A stretch of 64,000 nt of DNA from Rotaria sp. Silwood1 (Eukaryota; Rotifera; Eurotatoria; Philodinida; Philodinidae): assembly GCA_905250075.1 (NCBI GenBank), contig CAJNOP010000180.1, forward strand, positions 277,643 through 341,642, in the 5' to 3' direction. Each line of letters begins with the position of its first letter. Within the stretch, counting starts at the first letter, position 1. The notes beneath the pieces were generated by a model. The model had not been told where the DNA came from and did not search any database. It was given only the letters and a program-made list of their open reading frames with translations. Below, piece by piece: positions 35,430 to 47,332 of this stretch. The position numbers and the translations under genes are program-made.

Positions 35430-36275
35430 TCTAAATGATATAATAAAACGCCACAAATTAATTTATACAGAATACAAATATGGTTTAATTGTCATCTTTA
35501 ACTATAAAATAGATTAAAACATACTGATCTAATGAATTAAAAGAAAAAGAAAACATTCGAAGCATAGAATTTGTAGGGTGTGGGTGTGGATGCTTAAGAG
35601 AAAAATTCACACGTCCACATCCACAACCTCATTCTTCGATTTCCATTAATACATCGTCATTAGCAAGTCAACATAGTACGTTTGCTTGATTTACGTTGTA
35701 GCACATGGCCTTACTCTGAACACATTTTTATCTTTTGTAAATTTGCAGCTCCTCAACCTATCTCATGCTTGTGGTCTTTTCCTAAACCTACTCTTCATTC
35801 ATTTCAAAGAAGCGCTAATTATTAATCACAAGCTAATGATAGCTTATCAAATATCTGTCAACCCTTACATAATTGAGCTGCTTGAACAATAGTTTTTCTT
35901 TCAATCAAATAACAAGATACTTTCTAGAATAATGCTCTTAACAATTCCAACTTCTTCATAATCATCGAATAGCTGCTTCCAATATCTTACGATCTTTAAA
36001 TATTCTATTAAATGTAGCTCTTCACATGGAATATTTTACACCAGCTGTCTAAATCGCAAAAATTCAAGCTATGTTTATTTCTATTATTTAAATGTATTTT
36101 GCTTGTTTTTTACGAAAACTCAACGTATACTTTATACGCAGTATGTTTTCTTTTATTTTAATTCATTAGATCAGTATGTTTTAATCTATTTTATAGTCAA
36201 AGATGACAATTAAACCATATTTGTATTTTGTATAAATTAATTTGTGGCGATTTATTATATCATTTAGATTAAAAG
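35430..36275. repeat. Inverted repeat of about 115-bp arms, 850 bp overall
   Basis: 35430-35545 (TTAATCTAAATGATATAATA ... GATCTAATGAATTAAAAG) is a near-perfect reverse complement of 36160-36275. Between them lie a short telomere-like palindrome (35573-35630) and an empty frame (35686-35892). The right arm ends exactly where the large G-rich tract at 36276 begins. Confidence 0.88.
35573..35630. repeat. Short telomere-like palindrome with AAGAGAAAAA loop
   Basis: AGGGTGTGGGTGTGGATG, loop CTTAAGAGAAAAATTC, then ACACGTCCACATCCACAACC. Arms about 16-20 nt. Confidence 0.65.
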
Positions 36276-36796
36276 GGGTGGGGTGTGGGTGTGGGTATGG
36301 GTGGGTGTGTGGGTGTGGGTGTGGGCGTGTGGGTGTGGGTGTGGGGCGTGGTGTGGGTGTTGTTTGGGTGTGGTTTGGGTGTGGGTGTGGGTGGGTGTGG
36401 GTGTGGGTAGGTGTGGGGTGTGGTGTGGGTGTGGGTGTGGGTACATTCTTTAACCACACCCGCACTCACCCACACCCACACCCACTCCCACACCCGCCCA
36501 CACAAAAACCCAAACCCATACCCACACCCCACATCCACACACCCACATCCACCCGCACCCACACCCACACCCACCCACACTCCACACCCACACCCACACC
36601 GACACCCACACACCCACACCCACACACCCACACACCCACACCCACTCCCACACCCGCCCACACAAAAACCCAAACCCATACCCACACCCCACATCCACAC
36701 ACCCACATCCACCCGCACCCACACCCACACCCACCCACACTCCACACCCACACCCACACCGACACCCACACACCCACACCCACACACCCACACCCT
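36276..36796. repeat. Largest telomere-like palindrome, with 160-bp tandem duplication
   Basis: G-rich arm 36276-36452 with many perfect TGTGGG units, spacer GTACATTCTTTAACCA, C-rich arm to 36796. The C-rich arm contains a 160-bp segment (starting CCCACTCCCACACCCGCCCA at 36481) repeated, apparently without change, at 36641. This implies recent slippage or unequal exchange. No gene; the Pro/Thr/His frames are low complexity. Confidence 0.9.
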
Positions 36797-36839
36797 AAGG
36801 TCGAAAAGATAAATTGATTGCCGCAGGGGTATGGCACGA

Positions 36840-37380
36840 TTTTTTTCTTTGTTTCGCGGTTTTCTAGAAACCAGGTTTTTCAGCAAAAAATTTACAGAAT
36901 CGTTCCTGTTTCTCAGGCACAGTAAATTCAGTCGGGCTGAAATTTTTTCTACAGATAGTACAGATACTTTAGGATGCCTACTTTTTTTTGTTTTGAAAAA
37001 TATTGTATCGCTGTGTTTTGGCGGGTCTTACAAGACAAGCACTATTCAAAAAAACCATACGTTTTTTAGGGTGCACTGGGTATTTTGGCTTTTTTTATTT
37101 GAACGGTACGAGATAGAAAGAAACCAAAAAAAAGTCGTTCCCCTAAAGTGTCTCTACTATCTTTAGGAAAAATTTCAGCCCGATCGGATTTACTATGCCT
37201 GAGAAACGGGGGCGATTTGGGGATCGATGTTTGGCCATTGTGACCCCAATATCTCCTAGAAAGAAGCATTTGGGAAGTTTGAATCTTTGACAACTTTTAC
37301 TGTGCACATCGAGATATATCAGCTGTGAAATTTTCAAATTTTTCTGATGAGCCGTTCTCGAGAAACCCCGAAAAGGGATG
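36840..37380. repeat. Fold-back repeat downstream of the large tract
   Basis: 36902-36975 (CGTTCCTGTTTCTCAGGCAC ... ACAGATACTTTAGG) is the imperfect reverse complement of 37142-37213 (CCTAAAGTGTCTCTACTATC ... GCCTGAGAAACGGGGGCG). Outer parts are more diverged. No coding function is supported. Confidence 0.65.
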
Positions 37381-37643
37381 GCCCTTAAATAAAAGACTTA
37401 TAGACATATATGATCATCAATCTTATCAAAAATTCATGTTTGCTTGGACAAACGTTACATAAAATGCAATAATTTTTTTCCTTCTCTCACTTCATGTTAG
37501 AAATTTTTATGGTGACTCAACTTGTTTCGATCCATATTGACACAAAAAGGTGAAGTAATACTGTCTTCTTTTCGTTCTCATTTGTTTTTATTTTCATTTG
37601 TCAACACACGCACACATACAATCATCAGAGGTGTATTTAGCAC

Positions 37644-40018
37644 ATGGCAACGGCAATAACTGATAGAAATCTATGTGATACATGTGACAAAGCAAAAGGC
37701 ATTTCTAAATGTGAAGGATGTGCAAAAATTTTCTGTTACAGTCATTTTGGAGATCATCGTCAAGAATTAAATCAACAATTAGATGAAGTTGAAGTCATTC
37801 GTGACCTCTACCGACAAACACTTACTGAACAAACAGCAGACCCACAGAGAGATGGATTGGTACAACAAATTAACGATTGGGAAAAGGATTCGATCAAAAA
37901 AATTCAAGAAACAGCAGAAGAAGCTAGACAAATATTATTCAGACATAGAAATGGACATATTAAACAAATAGAAGTTAAATTGAATAAGTTAACTGATCAA
38001 TTAAGACAAAGTCGTCAAGAAAATGATTTTGTTGAAACAGACCTACATCAATGGAAAGAACAACTTTCACAATTAAGTAGAGAACTTACAAACTCATCAA
38101 GTATTATACTCCAACAAGATTTAGAACCACTTGTCACTAAAATTTATGTTGATATATCAACCAGTAAGTGTATTTGCTGTATTTATACTTCTATCGAAGA
38201 CGGTGGAACCATAGCGAAATATTCTCATTTTTATATTTGTCTGAGCAACAGTTGTAGCTTACGGATCAAACTCTGAGTAGTACTTAATCGTTACAGAAAA
38301 TTATATCGAAAGAAATGCAAAACTGAAAGAGAATTCTACTGCAAGAATGTTCTCTTCAAAAACGTAGCTCAAACAAGTCTTAGTTATAAAAAATATAATA
38401 GATAAGAGTAAAGAGATGAAAAGATCTTACTAAACGAAGTGATTCCCATGCGTCGCACTCTTGAAAACGAACGAGTCATAGCATAGTTGGATTATTTATA
38501 GTGTATACATATACATGAATGTTTTCGTCAAACGTATAGTCAGGTTTGGGTGGAGGCTGAGAATAGTGACGCTGGAAAATACTAAGAAAAAAAAGAAAAA
38601 GACTACGTGAATAACAGGGAAGAAAATGACAACATTGAAAAATTCCAACATACGTAAAAATAGTACTAAAGAAAAATTTCTATGTCAAATGTCACTACAT
38701 TACATATTTGTATTGTAAAATTAAATCGATATTAATAAAAACCGAAGTGAAAGAAAGAAAAGTACACTTCTCGACAGGTTTGATCAAAACATTAGCATCT
38801 ATAAAAAAAACATTTTTTGTAAGTCACAGAGGAAATTGTTCCATTGCATAATTGTAATGAAATAAAAGAACATATTCCTAATGCAACCCGTAGATAAGTA
38901 TACCGCGAGATTATCATGATAAATTGTTTTGACGCAATTGTTCATTTCTGTTGAATTTCTGAGAACAGAACTCATTGATTCTAAATGGAAAAAGATATTT
39001 TTTACTCTAATAATTACATAGATATTGACCGGGAAAAAATCGATCAAAATTTATTATCACCAAAAATTTCCATTACATTGTAGTACCATTGGATTTCACT
39101 AATATTGGGATCAATACAAGATGGATCCAACACGGTATTACAATAGCTGGAGGTAATGGACAGGGTAATTCATTAAATCAACTCTCTTACTCATGGGATA
39201 TATATGTTACTGATAATCAAACTGTCTATGTCGCTGACAGCTCGAACCATCGTATTGTGGAATGGAAATGTGATGCAACGAGTGGTCAAATCGTTGCAGG
39301 TGGACATGGACCAGGAAATCGAACTGATCAGTTGAATGATCCAAGAAGTGTATTTTGCGACAGAAAAACCGACTGTCTTATAATAGGCGATCACGGAAAT
39401 CGACGAGTTTTACGATGGCCTCGTCAAAATGGCACAAATGGACAAATAATCATTTCAAATATTGACTGCTCCCGCTTGACAATGGACAACGATGGATATC
39501 TCTATGTTTCTGACAATAGTAAACATGAAGTGAGACGATGGAAAATAGGTGAAACGAATGGAACATTAGTAGCAGGTGGTAATGGACCAGGTCATCATCT
39601 TAATCAGCTCAATTGCCCCAATCATATATTCGTTGATCATGAGAATTCAGTGTACGTGTCAGACAGCGACAATCATCGTGTAGTGAAGTGGATGAAAGAT
39701 GCAAAAGAAGGCATTGTTGTTGGTGGTGGTCAAGGTAAAGGGACTGATCTGACACAACTGACATATCCTCGTGGAGTAATCGTCGATCATTTGGGCACTG
39801 TTTATGTGTCAGATTATGGCAATCATCGAGTAGTGCGTTGGTTCAAAGCAGCAACACAAGCTAGTATTGTAGTCGGTGGAAATGAAAAGGGAAGCCAATT
39901 GAATCAACTTAACCATCCCACAGGTTTGTCATTCGATCGACAAGGACACCTCTACGTCTCCGATTATCACAATTGTCGAGTACAAAAATTCAATATTGAT
40001 TCTTATTCGAGTTCATAG
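37644..40018 (+). CDS. B-box zinc finger / coiled-coil / NHL beta-propeller protein
   Basis: Two exons, 37644-38163 and 39084-40018, joined by a 920-bp GT/AG intron; frame is kept and the product is 484 residues. Residues 11-38 have a B-box-like set of zinc ligands (C11, C14, C23, C26, C31, H34, H38). Residues about 45-165 are heptad-rich coiled coil (QQINDWEKDSIKKIQETAEE, KLTDQLRQSRQEN). The second exon encodes six NHL repeats, each with a core such as VYVADSSNHRIVEWK, LIIGDHGNRRVLRWP, LYVSDNSKHEVRRWK, VYVSDSDNHRVVKWM, VYVSDYGNHRVVRWF and LYVSDYHNCRVQKF, enough for a closed six-blade propeller. This is the TRIM-NHL layout without a RING finger, so E3 activity is not predicted; a binding or scaffold role is inferred. 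AATAAA lies at 40081. Such proteins are very numerous in bdelloids. Confidence 0.9.
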
Positions 40019-40080
40019 TGACATAACGGAAAGTTAATGAACTATTGCGTTTCTTCTCAATCGTTTTTTTTCTAGTAAAC

Positions 40081-40097
40081 AATAAATTGAATAATAA
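40081..40097 (+). terminator. Polyadenylation signals of the NHL gene
   Basis: AATAAA at 40081 and another at about 40092, 63-75 bp after the stop, on the coding strand. Confidence 0.45.
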
Positions 40098-40552
40098 AAC
40101 CTTTCAAATATTAGAAACATCGACGGAAAAACAAATCATCTTGTTGCCTGATAAAGATAATTTAAGACATTTCTATTTTTGTTCGATTTGATGATATGAA
40201 CATTACTTGAACAGCTGCCTTTAGAAGATATTATTATTAACGAATGCTCCAAATGTTTCAGTTTCTTCTATAATTGAACACTTACTAAAGTTCACTTTAA
40301 TTAATAATTTATAATATTAAAGAAAAAAGAATTGATCTGAACTAAGTAGCAAAAAAATTTTCCAACATCATGTTTTAGATAAGAGTGTGTTAGAATATGG
40401 AGAGATACCTTCAGCTACTTTCGATGTACTGGAAACGTCACATCAATAAAGTTGTATAATTTGATTTGACTGACTGATGAAAATTTTTCTTCAACTTCTC
40501 ATAAGAACAATAAATAGTACATAGTACTCTGTAACATCAATATTGAAATAAG

Positions 40553-41277
40553 ATTGGGTGTGGGTGTGGGCATGGGTGTGGATATGGGTATGGATGTGGG
40601 TATGGATGTGGGTGTGGGTATGGGTATGGGTATGGATGTGGGTATGGATGTGGGTGTGGGCGTGGGCGTGGGTATGGGTATGGGCGTGGGTGTGAGTCAT
40701 TGAAGAGTAGGGGTGAGAAAGTTATTGTTATTGTTTTTATTCTTAATAACAATAACATTAACTTTTTAATTCAAAACAATCAATGAAGCAATTCTAAGCA
40801 TAGAATGTATGAACGTCAAAAGATCACTGTAGTAATATAGTATCTTTTCTTAGCATTTGATATAAGAACTTGTAGTGAATATTTTGAGAAATACTAACAT
40901 AATATATTTTGTTATTGTTATTTAGCAATAACAATAAAAAAATATATTATTTTAAAATTTCTCAAAATATTTACCACAAGTTCTTATATCAAATGGTAAC
41001 AAAAGATACTGTGATACTAGAGTAATTCTGTGGCGTTCGTACAAACTATGCTTAGATTTGTTTTATTGACCGTTTTGAATCAAAAAGCTAATGTTATTGT
41101 TATTAATAACAAAAACAAAAACAATAACTTTCTCACCCCTATGGAAGAGACTGACTCCCACACCCACACTCATACTCACACCCCACCTACACCGACGCTC
41201 ACACCCACACCCACAATCACACCCACATCCCACATCCCTCACCCACCGACACCCACCCACACCCACACCCTCAAGTA
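40553..41277. repeat. 725-bp palindrome with telomere-like outer arms
   Basis: Outer left arm 40555-40695 is G-rich (TGGGTGTGGGCATGGG..., many GGTATGG variants); outer right arm 41155-41277 is C-rich and ends CACACCCTCAAG. Between them lies one continuous AT-rich palindrome: 40696-40915 pairs with 40935-41154 (AGGGGTGAGAAAGTTATTGTT at 40709 with AACAATAACTTTCTCACCCCT at 41120; ATAAGAACTTGT at 40862 with ACAAGTTCTTAT near 40977). The centre is near 40925. Confidence 0.9.
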
Positions 41278-41278
41278 A

Positions 41279-41487
41279 CGAGAAGACTTAAAGAACATGG
41301 AGCTTCCCAAGCAGAAGACAACTTAGTGGTATCATCAGCTTCAGCCATCTCAATTACAGATGACCACACAATTCGACGCTCAGCTAGAAATATCGGGAAA
41401 ACTGTTAACTATGCTGAACAAAGAAATATTGAAATAAATAATAAGGAGAGCACAAGTACCTTAACATCTGCACTACATAAACATTAA
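41279..41487 (+). pseudogene. C-terminal gene fragment adjoining the palindrome
   Basis: About 69 codons are open directly after the palindrome, with natural composition (RLKEHGASQAEDNLVVSSAS..., RRSARNIGKTVNYAEQRN, ending TLTSALHKH, stop TAA). There is no start codon. The upstream side is occupied by the C-rich tract, through which the frame continues as low complexity. This looks like the 3' end of a coding sequence whose upstream part was replaced or separated by the palindrome. Family unknown. Confidence 0.4.
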
Positions 41488-41552
41488 AACAGTACCGGAC
41501 ACATGATAGATTGAGTGCGCTGGCGCATTATTTCAAAAGATTCTTGACATTA

Positions 41553-41816
41553 TCATCTTCGAGTTCGTGAGTCATTAGCAATATCGTCGAATAAACCTTC
41601 GCTCAATAGGACTCTGTCATCTGTTCCTTTGGTTGTATATCCAGAAGGTATGCGATCAACCAAACCCAAAGTCAAAATAAAATGAATCATTAGCCATGGG
41701 GGAGGGTTTATTGTTATGTCCTGATCAGTACATAACAATAAATACATCATAAGTAGAGGTATTCTAGTGTTTTCTATTCGTTGAATCCACTCGAACGTTT
41801 CTGAACATGATGTCAT
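41553..41816 (-). CDS. Hypothetical 87-residue protein or exon
   Basis: ATG at 41816, stop at 41553. Composition is balanced, with a hydrophobic segment (PWLMIHFILTLGLV) and the end LLSEGLFDDIANDSRTRR. No signal peptide at the N-terminus and no recognised family. It may be an exon or a relic. It converges with the gene fragment at 41279-41487. Confidence 0.3.
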   Translation of the reverse strand: MTSCSETFEWIQRIENTRIPLLMMYLLLCTDQDITINPPPWLMIHFILTLGLVDRIPSGYTTKGTDDRVLLSEGLFDDIANDSRTRR

Positions 41817-43184
41817 ATTTTGCTGTAACTATATATGGTCAATTTTCTGTCTAACATATTGTCTTGATAATGCTATAGATATAGCAAAACATGTCGACTA
41901 ATTGATTGAAAATTATGATTAAATAAATATAAACATAAATATGGTTAGTTTTTTTGCTGCTGTTAAAGCTATATTATTCTTGTGGATCTTATGCCAAAGA
42001 AACAATTTCGAATTTTCCTTCTGGAAAGTTATTTATTGAGAAATCTAACTGGTATAGAACCGACTTTTAATGTGAGTTTGCTTACTGAAAAATACGTGAT
42101 ATCAAAAATAGGCACTTTTCCTTGAAAGCAATTCGTGACAACAATAATCAAGATTTTGTTTCAACGAAGTTTTAGTGATCCTCTAAGTTTTCGTTTTTAT
42201 CTGACCTGCAGTCAGTAGCGAAACGAATCATTATTCTCTTGAGAGCAGGTATTTATCGTTCGAAAAAGCTTTTCTACCATATTCTAACAGACTGCATTGT
42301 AAAAATTCTTGATACTGCCTTAACGAACAAAGGAGAATACTCCGGCGCTCTCTGAGATTTTGATGTGTAGACCTATAAATATATTTTAAATTGACTATCA
42401 TATCGTTCATGCTATCACAAATTTTGACTCGCATCTAATTCAATCTATTTTAATTTTTGAAACACATTGGATACAAAGAGTCACGCTTCTAACTATATCA
42501 TTTAGAATCATTGTGCTCCTTATATAGCATGCGACTAATTTGTAGTGCTTAGTTTCTGGTTTAGGCGGCGTATTGAAAATTACCTTTGGCAATTACTTAA
42601 ATCTGAATCATTAAATGGACTTGTATTCATTGTAGTCATCGAACATGAAGAAGTTCCACTTTTATAATAAAAAATGTGAACTCAGAGGACACCCTCTAAG
42701 AAATTTCAAAGTGTTGAAATACTAGTCTCAACTAGCCTCGTACACTTCAGATAGACCAGAGCCTTAGTTCCTTTTTTTGCTAAAAAAAATGAAAAATACT
42801 TAGCACTAGCTTTGTGCACTTTTTAAAACTGTTCGGGGCTGATTCCCCCCTAGCCTGAAATCCTGGTTCCGCCGCTACTTAGAAGCCATTCAATTTGAAT
42901 TAAATTTCATTTCTAATTAAGGCCAAGATAATGGCTAAAACACACCAGTATATTGTCAGAGCCCTATAATTCCACACTTTTATTAGCAGATGCTCCAATC
43001 ACTTATGCATTTCATCTATAGTTTTCTCCCTACAATTTCTATTGGTTGATTCAGGTACCGAAAAATTCTAATTGTTTTTGTAATTGAATGAAATATCTAA
43101 TTTTTGTCTGGAGATACGATGTGAGGATGCTGATGTGGGTGACGCAAGTTCATATCTTTTAGGAAAGCAATAATATTTCAAAAG
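41817..43184. other. Gene-free stretch with a diverged TIR-element end
   Basis: Nothing coding is seen. Around 42800-42881 GC rises and CCTGGTTCCGCCGCTA (42866-42881) resembles the right end of the element at 16655-16923, so a decayed copy is likely here. Confidence 0.35.
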
Positions 43185-43250
43185 AAGGGTGTGAGTGTAG
43201 GTGTGAGTTCAACAGAGGAAGAAGAGAAAAGCCACATCCACATCCTCAAG
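43185..43250. repeat. Short telomere-like palindrome with AGAAGAGAAAAG loop
   Basis: GAAGGGTGTGAGTGTAGGTG, loop AGAGGAAGAAGAGAAAAG, then CCACATCCACATCCTCAAG. It shows both family marks (loop and CCTCAAG edge) clearly. Confidence 0.7.
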
Positions 43251-46200
43251 TTTTTAATGGATTAATTTTCATGAATAGATTCGTACTGATAGATATTCTA
43301 GTCAAACTTGTTTTTCTAATGCATATTTTCAAGAACTCTTCATATCAGCAGGTTTTGTTAGTTTAAAACTTCAAAAGATTAATATGAATCAATAAGTTTA
43401 ATTAAGGAAATCCAATGAATTATTAGCTTTCAACTGAAGATTAAGTTTTATTTTATTCAATTGGATAATAACTGACTACACTGGTCCTCCACTCTTTCAT
43501 GTCAAACAAAAGATCATCCCGTTTTAGACGATGTTCTGGAATAAAATTTCAAAAGGATCATTGAAGATAAACAATTTCTGAAGATTTCGTGTTCTATAAA
43601 AATTCTTTCAACTTTGTCTTTTAAACATAGCACATACAAACCTCGGTATTCTATAAACATTTACTTGTTAAAATCTTCCATTTATGAAAAAACAGAAGGC
43701 GAAAATTTAGATTAAGATCGATTATATCGGAACTAAAAACCGAATGAAATATTCCTATTCTAATATGGTTCTAATTCAGATTGTTCCTCCTTACAGACAG
43801 CTATTATTTTATGTCATTCTTTTGACTGTATTTTAATCACTTATAAAAAAGACAAATCAATTGTAACTGATCATTATAAATCGATTTAAATGAATTAAAG
43901 TTTTTTGAACAAAATTGAAATCGATATTAAAAGATAAAATATTGCATAAAATATGTCATTTAGTCTGAAATAACCCTATTCACATAAAATATAGATATTG
44001 CGGTTCTAATTAATTATCAACCCAAGACTTAGTCATTTTAATCTTATGTTTAGCTCAATTTTTTCTTACACTAATAATCGAACCTCAGCCATTTTTTTTT
44101 AAATAATCTTTCATTTAATAGAGATATATCAGCAAAAATCTAAATGAAATTAAAAGAATACTTTTCAAAGAGCGATATAAATTATTTCAATAATAAAATC
44201 TCATCATTTTTCGATAGATAGATGAAGAGTTTCATTTGCTAACTTTTTATTTTACATGTTAAAATATCAATAGTTATTTCATTTTAAACCATAATAAATG
44301 TTAAATGTTACTCTAATACTAAATTTATTATTCATCATGATCGACAAGTATAGAAACTCAAAATTTTTCATCTGTCTAGTTCTTAAAAAATAGTTAACGT
44401 TTTATTCATTTTCGTTAAAATAAATAAGTTCATTAAAATCAGATTATTTTTCAAGTTTTTATATAGATGTTAATTTCTAGTCTATAATATTTTTTAATAG
44501 CATACCAAAATTCATTGATATATTCTCTCCAAATGACATATATATCGATATTTTATTTGAAAGTAATCACACGCTTTTATCAAGATTTTGGATTTTGTAA
44601 ATAGACATATTTTTAATATAAGAAGTGTAATCCTGAAGGTAAACGATTATCAATTAGTAGAATGATATTTATTGCTCATTCATTTTTCACTATCAGCAAT
44701 GTTCATCATGTAATTATGATCATCTAATAATACTTTTGAATGAATTATTCTTGTATATGACAAACTTTTGTAACTTGGTCCATTAATAAAGTTCTATCAA
44801 ATTTACGTATTTACAGCAGTTTAAAAGAAAACAAAGATTTGGATTTCTAATCTTTAATATCATTCTCTCCCAGAATTCATTCATTTTCTGTTAGTTGAAG
44901 TTCAAGCATGATTTGATCGTCACTCAAAACTCATTTACTTTGATATTTTGAACAATTTTATCTATTTTCAAAATATAAATAAAGAATACAAATTCCGTTC
45001 TTAGAAATGATAAAAAAGAAAACATGATTATATTTTTTTAAATAAAAGTTGTATCATAGATTTCTATTAGTGATTGTAAAAGTTCGACAATAATAAAAAT
45101 GAATTTTCTTTTCAATAAAGATAAATCAAGATGAAAATTCTTAGAAATTTATTCAAATACAGTAAAATATTAACAACTATTCAGTTTTATCAAAAAAGTT
45201 AGTTTTGATTATTTAAAATGATGTTCATATTAAGATATTCAAATTTAAAATTAATGCCGACAACAAAATTTTGCTTAATAGAAATATTTTAATTTGTTTG
45301 AAGGATAGTTTGTTCTTATAGGCGAAAAACATGTATCTCAACAATACATCAAAACAATTCAACAGAAATGCTTTTCTACATTTTCAGAACACATTTTCTT
45401 TTGTATAGAATCTAAATGTGTTCATAATCAAATTGAATTCATTTCTTAATATGTTACAATTCATACAATGAAAATATGATTTTAATCGAGAATTTTTACA
45501 TTTTCTTATATAAGAATATTTCTTTTCTAATTATACCATACAAAAGATGATCGTTGATCAATTAAAATAATTATCTTACAAAAACAGTCTTCATTCAATA
45601 TTTTTTTTTTAATTTTTCTGCCAAATTTATTAAATATCTGCAAAGAGAAGAGTGATAACAACATTTAAAGTGATATTTTTTTATCTCTTCGCCACTCTTC
45701 TACATAAGAGATCTTGAGATATTCACTTCCATCCGTTNNNNNNNNNNNNNNNNNNNNNNNNNNNNNNNNNNNNNNNNNNNNNNNNNNNNNNNNNNNNNNN
45801 NNNNNNNNNNNNNNNNNNNNNNNNNNNNNNNNNNNNNGGATGAAAGGCATTGAACAATAGTAATTATTAGAACTAGAATGTTATAAAATTTTTTAAAAGT
45901 TTCAGAAAAATTTGAATGAATGAAATACATATGTATTGGCGAACATTTAGCAATAGTGCAATTTGTATTTTTTATGTAAATAAATTTTTATACAAACTGT
46001 TAAAATGACAATTAGTAAAAATAGATTTATATACTATACTTATTTATTGATCAATATAAGAGGATCCATTGATCAAAGTATAGCTTTAAAAAATAATGAA
46101 TATTAGTGTTAATCAGACGATCTAGATGACAAACTGAAAATAAAACTGGAAATGAATCGAATTCTTTCAAAATTTTATTTGATTTAAATGAATTGAATTA

Positions 46201-47283
46201 AATGCAATAAGAAATCTATACAAAGTAGTATATTAAATCCTATTGTTGTAAATATGATAAATATGCTCGACAATTAATCAAAAGTCAGAAATTTCTTCTA
46301 TATCATATACTCATCACATTCTTATTTGTGATTTAAGTCAATAGTTCGGTATAAAAGTAAATATCTTAAATTAATAAAAACAAAAATGAAATCAGAAAAT
46401 GAACAATAAATAATGAATAAGAATAATATAAACAAAAAGTGGATCGAACCTTAAAAAGAAAAAGAAGATAAATTATTTTTTCGAAATACCAAAATGAGCA
46501 AGATAGATCCTCATTCTCGTTTAATTAAGATTTTTCTTTATCAATTTTGAATCAAAAAAATTATCTACATGAAGTGAATTGATTTTTAATATTTTCTACT
46601 TTCGTTTCAATTATTTTTCTGACAAGTTATGGACTATATATATATATATAGAATTTAGTTATTAAAATAAGACATTACAGACAATTAGAAAATGAAGTCA
46701 ATCATAACAATTATATAATAGAGTTATTATTCATTTTTCTAAACTTTCAGATTATATTACTTTTTTTTGATTTAAGAAACCTTTATATTACAAATTGAGA
46801 GAAAATTTAAACATTATAGATTTTGCCATCAGTATAGTAAAAATAAAGAAGATATGTGAGTTTCACATTTCAATTCCAAAGAGGCTGTGCTAACAAGCTT
46901 TTTATAAAAACAATCAGATTTTTAACTCGTTTCTATTTTACCTTCTAACATAAAAGAGTCTATTCTAACAAGGTTTATGAAAAATATACTTTTATTTATA
47001 TAAATATTCTAATATCAAGTTGTCTTTTTATTTTTATTTTTTTGTGAAATAATAATCGTAGAATCTTCGGTTGATTAATTGTAAATGCAGAAATTTTGTT
47101 TTCTTAAAGTTTTATAATAAAATATCTGTCTTAAACTTGTAAATTGCATTTCTATTTGATTTCTAATTTGAGATTTACTTCCATTAATAGAATAAACTGT
47201 AGAAAATTTATATACACAAAGATATTTTGTTTCAATATAAGTAGAAAATTTAACATTTGATTAATACATAAATTTCGTCTAGT
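43251..47283. other. AT-rich gene desert, part 1, contains a 100-N gap
   Basis: Very AT-rich, no coding signal on either strand. An assembly gap (100 N) lies at 45738-45837. TA microsatellite near 46640. Confidence 0.45.
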
Positions 47284-47332
47284 ATGTGGGTGTGCATGTT
47301 CAATTATGTATCAGCACACAACTTTCACATCC
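47284..47332. repeat. Short degenerate telomere-like palindrome
   Basis: TATGTGGGTGTGCATGTTC, ATTATGTATCAGC, then ACACAACTTTCACATCCTCA. The arms are worn; the CATCCTCA edge is kept. Confidence 0.45.

Noticed and set aside
36831..37166. 111-codon plus-strand frame
   Set aside because: It lies over the fold-back at 36840-37380; Phe/Ser-rich and explained by the T-rich repeat.
37344..37375. Possible hammerhead ribozyme core (CTGATGAG ... GAAA)
   Set aside because: The bases between CTGATGAG and GAAA do not form a stem II, and no matching stems I/III were seen. Other CTGATGA hits (52380, 40470, 54687) also lack the fold.
7786..41278. Many open frames of Pro/Thr/His or Gly/Val/Trp/Cys repeats (for example 15145-15444, 19549-19806, 36242-36886)
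   Set aside because: They are translations of TGTGGG/CCCACA tracts, open because the repeat lacks stop codons. Overlapping frames on both strands show the same effect.
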